Part shown: in pieces, positions 47,425 to 58,500 of the stretch
Layout of the letters: every line of letters begins with the position of its first letter
How positions within the stretch are numbered: the stretch's first letter is position 1
Source of the DNA: Romanomermis culicivorax
Lineage: Eukaryota; Nematoda; Enoplea; Mermithida; Mermithidae
Reading direction: 5' to 3'
DNA length: 64,000 nt
Assembly (NCBI GenBank): GCA_963922205.1
Contig: CAWUHX010000009.1
Span: forward strand, 620,001-684,000
Made by a program: the position numbers and the translations under genes
The notes under the pieces: model-generated
Told to the model about the DNA's origin: nothing
The model's database searches: none
The model's input: only the letters and a program-made list of their open reading frames with translations

Positions 47425-48676
47425 CAGGAGCCGGTTTCATCAGAGCGACTTAAGCTCCAGCGGAACTGCAGCTTAAGCTGTAGCTTAACTTCATATGTTA
47501 TACCATTGCCGTTAAACTGCAGCTCAGCTGTGGCTTGACTCCCGCAGACAAAACATATGGAGAAAGTTAAGCTGCAGCTAAGCTGTAGCTCAACTCTGTA
47601 TTGTAACGTACCTGCTAACGCAGTACTGTAAATATATAGCATACTGTATGTGATAGTCATTTATTAAATATTATTTCATTTTGTAAATTATCGTCTCAAG
47701 AGTGTCTGAAATTCACACCCAAACCTTCCTGCAAAATTATGTGAAGTACTTTATTTTGATCCTTCCACACCCCGGTAGCTGCTATTGACCCAATTAAGAC
47801 GCCCCAATTAATTTTCACAATGGCAGCTGGTCCCCTAGAACCTACACTAAAATACACATTCCACGGCTACCGAAATTCCTCATAAAAATCGTAAACACCT
47901 GCACACAGTAAAAAGTAAAAGCCCCGCCAGACAGTAGTCTCAAGTGCAATGGTAGCGACAGTCCCACAAAACATGTGTACACAGAGGAAATAGATACAGA
48001 AGCATGCACAGAAGCACAGAGGTGTGGCTAAGCCCACCGTAGGAAGCAAGCACAGAGAAGACATGAAAAGCATACCGTACTAGGAAAGCATTGGAGGGCG
48101 TGACCAAATTAGCGAGAATAGTGAAGCAGGAAGCAGCGATTGGCGGAAGAAGATGGACAGAAGCAAGACCTCCCGCGACACCCAGGGAGTGGTCAAAGAA
48201 GCCATATTTAAAGAGAAGCGAAGCATGATTTAGTTAGTTTGTGTTCGTATCAAATTTAGTTTTTCGAATCCATTTTTATTTGCAAGCGCAGCGTCTTTTC
48301 ATATGAAAGCAGACCGAGTCCGTTTTATTATTTGCAAGCCGAACACACGTTGTCCCTTTATTCGTTGTCGACGACCGAAGCAGCCGTTGATTGTCATTTC
48401 GTATTGCCCCTCATTACCATATACCCCGCCACCTGCCGTAACCACCATCCATTTTAGGATAAAGTAAAGTGCTTCTAAAACTGGTCGTTACAGTATGTTA
48501 TAACATTGTCATTAAGGTGCAGCTCAGCTGCAGCTTAACTTTCCCGATATGTTTTTTGTGTATGAGTTAAGCTACAGCTGAGCTGCAGCTTAACGCCAAT
48601 GGTATAACATATAGAGCTAAGCTACAGCGCTGCAGCTTAGCTGGAGCTTAAGTCTCGTTGATGAAACCGGCCCCTG
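47425..48676. mobile_element. Palindrome-rich MITE split by a solo LTR
   Basis: The termini CAGGAGCCGGTTTCATCA and inverted CAGGGGCCGGTTTCATCA, followed by GACTTAAGCTCCAGC on both sides, define the element. ATC lies immediately outside each end. The arms are full of AGCTGCAGCTTAA and CAGCTGAGCTGCAGC palindromes. Removing the LTR at 47602-48492 leaves about 360 bp. Confidence 0.7.
47602..48492 (-). mobile_element. Solo LTR, minus orientation
   Basis: 891 bp, homologous and inverted relative to 44694-45590, with TGTAACGACCAG and GTTACA ends. It is flanked by GTAT on both sides (47598-47601 and 48493-48496), a credible 4-bp target duplication. It is inserted in the palindrome-rich MITE and so is younger than it. 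Confidence 0.8.
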
Positions 48677-49004
48677 ATCTGAGTCCGTGGCTTGAATATG
48701 CAACCTCGAGACGGACTCAATGAAAATGCACAACAGCACCCTTCGTGCGTCATCATAGGTGCAAACGAACACTGCCGACTGACACCAATTCTTGAATTTC
48801 TGACGCCGACTTCTGAACCGCTATGTTGGTGCAGGCGAACATTTCATATTTGCGACGGGCACTGCTGCTACAGTCGCAACGGGTGACGCAGGCTGCGCAG
48901 TTAGTAGAGTAGATATACCACCCAGTGTGCAAGAACCGTTACATCAGCATACTCCGGAAGGTTGAAATCGACTAAACTCTTCATTAAATCTTGAGTCGTT
49001 AGTG

Positions 49005-49238
49005 TATAGTCTGTTCTCTTGAAATTCTTGTAAATGATAAAAGTCGGAAGCAAGTACTATTTCATGTTTTTACGATTTTCCGCTAAACCCTATATCACAT
49101 GGGACTGAAAATTTGTGAGCCTAATCAACTATGATTATTATCATTTTTCCAACTGTATGCTCTTGCTAGCTTTGAATGAGCGATTTTGACACCGTTACTT
49201 GTTTTTGTCATCTTTCAAATAACAATCATTAACAGACT
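49005..49238. repeat. 245-bp dispersed MITE-like repeat, copy 5
   Basis: TATAGTCTGTTCTCTTGAAA at the left, GCAAGTACTATTTCATG, GGGACTGAAAATTTGTGAGC and GATTTTGACACCGTTACTTG, ending TTAACAGACTG. Same orientation as the copy at 40709. Confidence 0.6.
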
Positions 49239-49499
49239 GCAGCTCTTTAGATTTACATTGATTTGATTTACATTTTGCTCGATAAATTGCGTTGATTGCT
49301 GAATTTGTACGTGTACATTTACATCTGATTGAAACAGTGGAATACGGAGTTTGGTCTTTGCACAAAACGATTTGAGAATTATGCAAGTTCGATTTACTGA
49401 CCGTTATCTGTATTTTTACTGTTTTTCCAATGTTGGCTGAAATTTATCTCGGCATACCTTCTAGAAGTGACTGTGTATAAGTCTTGAAGATGGAGCTAT

Positions 49500-50228
49500 T
49501 TACTGTAAGCGTAGCGATGGTGGTTTTTGGCACAAAAAAATTTGGAATGGCACAAAAAATTTTGAGCGTTTACGCCAATTGGCACAAAATTTTTGGCTGA
49601 TCAAACATTAAATTTCCTTGATTGTTAGACGTTTCAAGGACTGAAAATGCAAAAAATTTTCGGCGCTTCGCGCCAAATCAATGAATATAATAATATTTCC
49701 TACCCGTAATACCAGACTTGACCCGAACGCGAACAATTTCTCCTCGAACAGTGTACCAGTATTGTTGCAGCAAACTTCATACGCTGTCAATGACTGATGA
49801 ATGAAAAGAAATTCTGAATATTCTCTGTTCATTCAGTCAGATTCGGATTTAAAACTGAAATTCTTACTTTCTGTGTTTGATTAATTCAAACAGGAAAATC
49901 GATATCATTGGTGCAATGCAGTGTTTTTTTGGCGCTTCGCGCCGAGTCATCGAATATAATATTTTCTATTTGTATATTTGACCCGAACGCGAACGATTCC
50001 TCTTCGAACAGTGTATTAGTATCGTTGCAGCAAACTCTATAGGCTGTCAATGTCAACGACTGATGGACGAAAAGAAATTCTGAATATTCTCTGCCCATTC
50101 AGTCAAATTCAGATTTAAAACTGAAATTCTCACTTTTCGTGTGTAATTGATTCAAATAGAATAATAGAAAAATCGATATCGTTGGTAATGGTGCAATGTT
50201 TCGATCGAAAATTTACACTATTTTCGAC
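49500..50228. repeat. Tandem/dispersed repeat with TTGGCACAAAA motifs
   Basis: TTGGCACAAAAAATTTGGAA and GCGCTTCGCGCC motifs recur. A ~280-bp block (49610-49870 and 49890-50170, with TTCTGAATATTCTCTG and GACCCGAACGCGAAC) is duplicated. Related sequence lies at 50720-50800 and 54130-54430. Short open frames here are repeat artefacts. Confidence 0.6.
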
Positions 50229-50236
50229 TTTATTTT

Positions 50237-50417
50237 CATACCTGTAAGACCTCCGACCAGTTGGGGGGGGGGGGTAGGGAAAAGTCGAAATTTTTCCCAA
50301 AAAAGGCCAAAAAACATACACTTTTTGGCAAATTTTTTTAATTTTTTCCCAACTGGGGGGGGGGGGAATGGTTTTGGGTACTGGGTTCCCCCACCCCCAC
50401 CCCCAAGTACAGGTATG
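50237..50417. mobile_element. hAT-like MITE, perfect 8-bp TSD
   Basis: CATACCTGTAAGACCTCCGA at the left and CCAAGTACAGGTATG at the right, with an exact TTTATTTT duplication at 50229-50236 and 50418-50425. Same family as 35810-36030. Confidence 0.85.
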
Positions 50418-50899
50418 TTTATTTTCTCTAATAGTCTTAACATTATTGTTAAATATATCATATTCATATTCGTAGTCAAAAATTGAATCAGTTTGAATTT
50501 CCTGAACAATTCTAGAGTTATTTAAATTTTCTCAGCATCCATTCCTTTTTGAGTCGTCGTGAACTATTTTCCCGCAGTTTTTTCTTATCTAACTGACATG
50601 GTTAACTGAAAAATAGCTAGGGCACGATTTTTAGAAAAAAGTAATGTGTAAAACGTTAACTTTCCATCAAAATTTGTGGCCTAAAACTTTTCCGCAGCTT
50701 TCAGTATGTTTTTAGTAGAAAAAATTTTTTTGTGCCATTGGCACAAATTTTTTTGGCCTCTTGTGCCAATTGGCACAAATGTCCGTGCACAAAAAAAAAC
50801 GCTGGTGCAATGTTTGGACCGAAAATTCACACAATTTTACACGTTATTTCCTCTAGTCTTTACATTGTTGTTAAATATTATATAGATATTCGTAGTCGA

Positions 50900-53880
50900 A
50901 AATTGGGTATTACTGCAGCTGGTGCACACTACCCTATAGCGTTATAATGATAAGTGTATATACAGTATATTTGTCAGATTATCGATTACTGTAGCAAAAA
51001 GATCAACTTACTCATCAAATTTGAAAATAGCTACAAGAAGGTAAAAACGCATCAAACGGCAGGGACACCACCTTGGGAGGCTTGGGCACGACCACACGAC
51101 CCGCGGGAGGTCAAGGGGTAAGGCGCCGCACAATTTCTTGCAAATTAGGCTGTTTCTTGGAATTTTTCCAACAATTTGATTTAAATATTGATTACTAAAA
51201 TGAGCGTTAAGAGCCGCACATTGTGACGGGCCAGGCCACATGCCTCGCGGGAGGTCAAGGGGTAAAGCGCCGCACAAGTTCCTGCAAATTGCGCTGTTTC
51301 TTGGAATGTTTCCAACAATTTGATTAAAATATTGACTACTAAAATGAGCGTCAAGTGCGGCACATCGTGACGGGCCAGGCCACATGCTCCGCAGGAGGTC
51401 AACGGGTAAGGCGCCACATATATTCTTGCAAAATTTTTATTTTGTATATGTTTTTCCTATAATTTCTTGTTTTTTTGGTTTTTTATGTTTGTTTTTTCTT
51501 ATTTTTTCATGTTTTTTTAGTTAATTTTTTTAGTTATTGTATTTTTTGTTTTTCCTCGGTTTATGTGTTTTCTTCCAAATTCTTCTATTCTTTTGCTAGC
51601 TGTCTGTTTTTACTCATTTTTTCTTTTTCTTGTTTTGTTTTTTAATGAGCTTTGGTTTTTAGTTTTAAAAATCGCGATTTCTGTATTTGTATTTCTTATA
51701 TGTTTTTTCCCTTTTGTTATTTCCTCATTTTTCTTTATTTTTAGTTTTTTTATCTGTTTTTTCTCCAGTTTTTTTATTGAATATTTAGTCATTTTTTGTT
51801 TATTCATTTTAATTTATCTTTTTTCAGTTTACGAATTTTTGTCGAGTTGTTGTTTTTAATTGCTTTTTTTTACTTTCTCGGATGTATTGATTTTTTCAGT
51901 TTTAAATATTTTCTTTAAAATTTTTGTCTTTTGCTTGCTGTCTGTTTTTATTCATTTTTTTAAAATTTTTCTTTTGTTTTTTCAGTTTGTTGATTTTAAT
52001 TGAAAATTGCGTTTCTCTGTTTTTGTCTTTTCTTGACTTTTTTTTGTCAAGTTTTTCCATTTTTTGATTTATTTTTTTGCTTTTGTCTTTTTTGTCGGTT
52101 TAAATATGGTTTTTGTTGTCAAGTTTTTTGTTTTTTTTCGAAAAATTATAGTTCAAGATGTCACACAATTATGTAATTTTTGAGAAAACACATGGCAAGC
52201 TGGCCATTGAACATTTTTCCACAATTTTTGAACGTAAAATTCGACGTTGATCCAGAATTAAATCCGAAAGTTGAAATTTATTCGACCACTAGAAGAAAAA
52301 AATTGAAATTAAAAAAAATTGAAAATAAAAAAAAATGAAAAAAAATCTTTCAACTAAAAAAAATTTTTTAATTCAAGAAAATAAAAACAGAAAACAAATA
52401 CAAACGAAAAGCAAGTGCAGCACAAAAATCATAAAATTCATAACAATGTGCAATTTTTCGGAAAAAAATTTTCAGAAAACTAAAAAACGTAGAAATAAAC
52501 TACAAAAAGCGAAAAAAACAGATTAAAAAATTACGAAAAAAATTTTTTTGACGTGAAATAAACCACAAGAACAAATAAAATCTAAAAAACCAAAAATTCC
52601 ATCATGAACTCTAATTTTGCAATCAAAAAAAAAAACAAAAAAGAGAGCAAAAAAATAAAACACAAGAAACAAAAAAAATTTAATCATAAGCTATAATTTT
52701 CAAGCCAAAACACTAAAAAACTTGACAAAAGAACAATAAAAAACACAAAAAAGAATAAATAGGAAAAAATTTAAAAAGCGAAAAGCAGGTAACACACCAA
52801 AAATGTCAGCATAAACTAAAATTTTTTATTGAAAAAACAAAAACACTTTGAAAAAATAAAAACAAAAGAAACAAAAAATGATCATAAACTATAATTTTCA
52901 CACAAAACATGATAGAAGTCAACAAAAAACAACAAACTAGAAAAACGAAAGAAAAGCAAACAAAAAGAACAAAAAATAAATTCTGCAAGTTTTTCTAGAA
53001 AAAAAACATAGCAAATAAAAAACAGAAAGCAAGTGAAACAAAAAAACAGAAAACAAGCGAAGTACAAAAAACAAAAATGTCAGCATAGTCTATCACTTTT
53101 TATTGAAAAAACGAAAACAGTTGAAAAAATAAAACACAAATAAAGAAAAAAGCAAAAAAATAAAAAGGAAAAATGAGTAAAAACAGACAGCTAGGAAAAG
53201 AACAGAAGAATTTGGAAGGAAACACATAAAACCGAAAAAACAAAAAATACGATAACTAAAAAATTAACTATAATAACACGAAAAAATAAGAAGAAAAAGC
53301 AAATATAAAAAACCGAAAAAACAAGAAATTTTAAGAAAAAAACATATAAAAAATAAAAATTTTGCAAGAATATATGCAGCGCCTTACCCCTTGATCTCCC
53401 GTGGGGCATGTGGCCTGGCCCCTCACAATGTGTCGCAGTTAACGCTCATTTTAGTAGTCAATATTTTAATCAAATTGTTGGAAAGATTCCAAGAAACAGC
53501 GCAATTTGCAAGAAATTGTGTGGTGCCTTACCCCTTGACCTCCCGCTGGGCATGTGGCCTGGCCCGTCACAATGTGCCCCACTTAACACTTATTTTAGTA
53601 GTCAATATTTAAATCAAATTGTTGAAAAAATTCCAAGAAACAGCGCAATTTGCAAGAAATTGTGCGGCGCCTTACCCCTTGACCTCCCGCGGGTCGTATG
53701 GTCGTGCCCAAGCCTCCCAAGGTAGTGTCCCTGCTGTTTGACGCGATTTAGCTTCTTGTAGCTATTTTGAAATTTGATATGCAAGTTAATCTTCTTGCTA
53801 CAGTAATCCATGATCTGACAAATATACTGTATATACACTCATCATTATAACGCTATAGGGTAGTGTGCACCAGCTGCAGT
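50900..53880. repeat. ~3-kb palindrome with T-rich and A-rich arms
   Basis: The left arm (50900-52140) and right arm (52260-53880) are inverted copies. The outer parts contain GCTGGTGCACACTACCCTAT, CCTTGGGAGGCTTGGGCACG and tandem ~150-bp units with GAGGTCAAGGGGTAAGGCGC. The inner parts are extremely biased: 51430-52140 is mostly T on the plus strand and 52270-53360 mostly A. The centre is near 52200. The long frames inside (for example 51563-51859) are low-complexity and not coding. Possibly a foldback-class element. Confidence 0.75.
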
Positions 53881-53899
53881 AATACCGAAAATGGATTCA

Positions 53900-54435
53900 A
53901 TTTGATCATCAATTCTAGAGCCCTAATTTTCTCGGAATTTCATTTCTCTTTGAGTCGTCGCGAACTATTTTCTTGCACATTTTTTTCTTATCTCACTGAC
54001 ATATGATTAGCTGAAAAATAGGTTAGGCTGGGCACGATTTTTACAAAAAATTAATGCGGTTAAACTTTATATTTTTATCAAACTTTTGGCCAAAAATCTT
54101 TCCAGTTTTCAGTATATGTTTCTAGTAGAAAATTTTTTTTTGTCATTGGCACAAATTTTTTTGGCCTCTTGCGCCAATCGGCACAAATGTCCGTGCACAA
54201 AAAAAAACGCTGGTTCGCGCTTTTTTCTGCCTAAAAACATGATTTTTGGCACAAAAAATTTGGATGGTTTTTGGCACAAAAAATTTGGAATAGCACAAAG
54301 ATTTTGAGCGTTTGTGCCGCACAAACTTTTTGGATAGTTGAAGACTAAATCGTCTTGATTTCCAGACATTTTAGGGGTTGAAAACCGAAAATGCAACATT
54401 TTCTCGGTGCTTCGCGCCGAGTCCACCGTTCTTTC
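53900..54435. repeat. Repeat block shared with 50510-50830
   Basis: AATTCTAGAG, TGAGTCGTCGCGAACTATTT, the GCTGAAAAATAG and GCACGATTTTTA blocks, and CACAAATGTCCGTGCACAAA occur in the same order and orientation in both places, so the foldback is flanked by direct copies of this repeat. The TTGGCACAAAA family continues to 54430. Confidence 0.6.
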
Positions 54436-54443
54436 CTCAAATG

Positions 54444-54682
54444 CATACCTCTAATTGGGGGGGGGGGTTACCCCCAACTTGGTCAACCATATACCCCCCC
54501 CCCAGTTTGGAAAAATTAAAAAAATTTGCAAAAAAGTGTATGTTTTTTGGCCTTTTTTGGGAAAAATTTCGACTTTTTTCGACACCCTCCACCCAAATTT
54601 CGGATTTCCCCCACCCCCAACTGGTCGGAGGTCTTACAGGTTTGCCCCCCCCCCCCAACTGATCGGACCTCTTACAGGTATG
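54444..54682. mobile_element. hAT-like MITE with duplicated right end, perfect 8-bp TSD
   Basis: CATACCTCTAATTGGGGG at the left, and at the right two successive ends (GGAGGTCTTACAGG and GGACCTCTTACAGGTATG). Exact CTCAAATG duplication at 54436-54443 and 54683-54690. Confidence 0.85.
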
Positions 54683-55141
54683 CTCAAATGGGGTCTTTTG
54701 AGGAAAATAATTTGGAAATCAGGAAAAAAATTGCGAATGGTTCTGATTGTGGTTAAAATTTTGGCGAATTCAAAACCGAAAGGCTGCATTTTGCTGGACT
54801 TTAAAAGGTCAAAATCTCAAAATTTTCCATTATTTTCTAATCATCAGGCGCGGCCGTTAGCATATCTACTTCTATTTAATAATTAACGCTCAACAGTTTC
54901 TATCAATCAAGTTAGCTCGTCTCATTTTGTAATCGTTAACAGTCAGTATTGCGCCGAAAATTAATATTTTTAATCGATTCTCTTAATTTTTTCTCTCGGG
55001 GCGTGGAATTTTTCAAACTTTTTCAACATGAAATTTTGGATTTATAGACGATGAAGATTAAACACATTCTAGAATGTTATTTTAGAACTTCTATTCACGA
55101 ATATTCGTTGCAGAGATTTATTTTCCAGCGAATTAGAATCA

Positions 55142-55340
55142 TACCTGTAAGAGGTCCAACCAGTTAGGGGGGTAAATCCGAAATTTTGGGGGAGGTGGTC
55201 GAAAAAAGTTGAAATTTCTTCCAAAAAAGGCACTTTTTTGCCAATTTTTTCAAATTTTTTCCGAACTGGGGGGGGGGGGTGGGTATATGGTTGGTCAAGT
55301 TGGGGGGTACCCCCCCCCTTACCCCTCCAATTACAGGTAT
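55142..55340. mobile_element. hAT-like MITE, no matching TSD
   Basis: CATACCTGTAAGAGGTCCAA to CCAATTACAGGTATG with the family's G/C runs. Flanking 8-mers do not match. It lies 200 bp upstream of the ATP-citrate lyase start. Confidence 0.75.
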
Positions 55341-55500
55341 GGTCGAGCTGGCAATTGGTATCACGGAAAGAAAAGCCTGGGAACAGCTTCGAGACCATTT
55401 TATATTTTAATGTATGCTACAACTTTGGGAAAGAGAAACGGAAAGCAGTCAGTGGGCTAACGGTTTTAAAAAGGTATCTGAAATCTAATTTGATTTCTAT

Positions 55501-55543
55501 TTTCAGCGTATTTTCTGTGATTCAGTTTAATAACTAGTCGGTT
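55501..55543 (+). promoter_or_regulatory. ATP-citrate lyase 5' leader with splice acceptor
   Basis: ATTTCTATTTTCAG|CGTATT gives an acceptor 37 nt upstream of the ATG, a spacing almost identical to the FASN leader. It may be a spliced-leader site or the edge of a non-coding first exon. Confidence 0.45.
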
Positions 55544-58500
55544 ATGTCAGCAAAGGCAGTTTTCGAGATAACAGGAAAATCGCTGGTCTATAAACATGTA
55601 CAGAGCGACCGCCTTATCCACAGCCCGATGGCCAAGTTTGATTGCGATTCTAACTGGGATGAAGTTATTTTAAAGAACCCTTGGTTATCTGCGCAGGTTG
55701 GCTATTAGTATTCTAGAGTCTGCAATGCAGGAAATCATACCCGTAATTTGTATTAAATCTTCTAGAAATTGGTCGTTAAACCAGATCAGTTGATCAAACG
55801 TCGTGGAAAATTGGGCTTGATCAAAGTTAACACTGATCTCGATGGAGTTAAGGAATGGGTTACGGCACGAATGAATAAAGATCAAAAGATTGGCAGCTCG
55901 ATTGGCAAATTGAAATATTTTCTCATAGAACCGTTTATAGCGCATAAAGCCGTAATTAATGCAAGTTTTTGTTCTTTATGCACCACTATGCTTTTTCTTA
56001 TTTAGAATGAAGAATTTTATCTGTCAATTTATTCACATCGATATGGCGACACTATTTTGTTCCATCACGAAGGTGGTGTCGATGTCGGCGATGTTGATGC
56101 CAAAGTAATAGTCTTTGAGAAGTCTAGTTTAGTGTAAAAATCATAGATATGCAGCTCAGTGAGCTGGGGTGTCAGGCAACTTGTTTTATGAGTAAGGTCA
56201 TCGATGGCCCAAAATATCAGATGGTTAATTGGAAGGAAACAATCTTTATTTTCCGTCTTAAAAGTTCGAAAAATAATCTAAATAGCGAAAAACATTGTTT
56301 GAAGAGGAGATGTATCTTTAGAACTTATTCGAATGTATAACAGACCGAATATTAATACCTGCAAGACATCAGGCCAGTTGGGGGATAAACCTAGAATTCG
56401 CTGGTGGGGTGGAGTACCTAACTTTTCCGAATTGCTGGATAGGTCAAAAAATGACCCTGAAAAGTCGAAAAAAGTTTAAATTTTCTAAAATTGAGCCAAA
56501 AATGCTATTTTTTTGCCCAATTTGTTCGAGTTAGGGGATTAAGGGTTATCGGAACTTGAGGATGTCCCAACCTTTGGGCACATTGTCCAACCGACTTATG
56601 GAGGGGCTCCGTCTCAATACCCCAATTATATTAATGCGAATAAGTATAAAATACAATCCGGTAAATTTTTTGGTGTTTTGGAATCTGAAGAAGCGGTTTT
56701 TGACCAGGAAATTCCGGAAAAGATCTATATATTTCTTAGAAAAATTGCAAAAGAATTTTTGTACGACGCTAAAAATGTTGGACTCATATTAAAAAAACAT
56801 TGTATGAAATTTGTATTTTCTTTGTTTCTATAAAATATGGATAATGTTCATTTAATTATCTAGCTATCCTCTGAGTTTCTATTGTATACAAAGTGGAACA
56901 AGTGCACAATATGGTATAATATAAGATCATATAAATGACATTATGCTCGATGTTTACTCTTGAACACCGTCCTAATCCATGATAGAAATGCATGTAACCT
57001 AACTAGGGTCAAAAGTCGCTATGCGCCATCAAATTTTTGACTGGCCATTTAGCCTTTTAGAAAGCAGTACATCCCAACTCATTTTTGTCTCCAAACCATG
57101 GTCTATCGATGGATTTTGTCACATCCTAATATACGTAGAAGTAGGTTGCATTACGCCGTGATCTATTGAAAAAAGCATTCCATTCGGCACTTTACTCATT
57201 TCGCTCGACGGCTCCTCATCATTGGGTCAGTATTTTGATGTGAATATTAACCTTTAACGGTCTTTCCTTTCATGATAAAATCAATCGGCACCAATCATCT
57301 GCATCAACGAAATCATATCAACATTGTCTTTTAAGATTTAAGATACATTTCAATTTTTCAGAAAGAAGTTACCATCATGATCCATAAACGGTTATCAAAC
57401 ATAATTTGGCTAGTGTTGCTCTGAAATATTAGAAAAAAATGATACGAACTGAACTAAATGAAGTTCTTTGTGACTCTACCACTCTACTAATATCAGACCT
57501 GGATATTCAGAAAATTTGCTTGTCGGATCCTTATCTGGAAAATTGCAGTGATCGAGCCCGGACCCGAAAAGCGAGTTGAACATCCAAATTATAGTATCCG
57601 AAGCTCCGTCCCATTCCTTATATCGCTATTAATTTTTTAAGGCTTTGAAATTGAACGTACCTATTGATACGGTACCGTCGGAAGATCAAATCAAGAAGAC
57701 TTTACTTCCCAATGTTAAAGAGCAAACTAAAATTGAGTTAGTAATTTGATTGTCATCCATGTTCATTGTCCGTAATGTTTATCCAACATTTCAGCGCGAT
57801 AACTGACTTTATACATTCCTTATACAATGTCTACGTTGATCTGTATTTCACTTACTTGGAAATTAATCCACTGGTTGTAACATCGTTGGGTAGCGTATAT
57901 ATGCTTGACATGGCCGCCAAGTTAGACGCCACGGCTGACTTCATTTGCAAAGCGAAATGGGGTGATTTCGAGTTTCCTCCGCCGTTCGGCCGCGACGCAT
58001 TGCCAGAGGTAAAATTTGAATCCTGAAATTTCTCTTAAAATTTAATGGAGAGCTTAAAAATTTGCATGGTTAGACATGTAAAAATTTGTTGTCTTTCCAG
58101 ATGAACTGATCTTTTTAGTTACTTTAGTTAAATGTGTGTTTCAAATCGAAAACACATTGTTGAGAGATTTCCTCTCTCTAGATTTTTCACATTTCTGTAT
58201 CTTATAGGAAGCTTATATCGCTGAATTGGATGCAAAAAGCGGCGCATCACTAAAATTGACGATTTTGAACAAAAATGGACGTATTTGGACTATGGTTGCT
58301 GGCGGTGGCGCGTCTGTTATCTACAGGTTATTGTAAATATATGCGTTCTGTACGTTAACCATACTGGTAGCTTATGCCTCTTCGCGATTCGGCATAAGTC
58401 ATCTATAGGTTTGTGATAAAGGAGACAACAAATGCAATTTTTGTTACGTTTGAACAAGATGAGTAGTTCATGGAAGACCACTGAGGGGACACAATTATTT

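Noticed and set aside
51563..51859. 98-codon Phe/Leu-rich 'membrane protein' ORF, and similar ORFs in 51.4-53.4 kb
   Set aside because: They are translations of T-rich or A-rich low-complexity palindrome arms and have mirror frames on the other strand.
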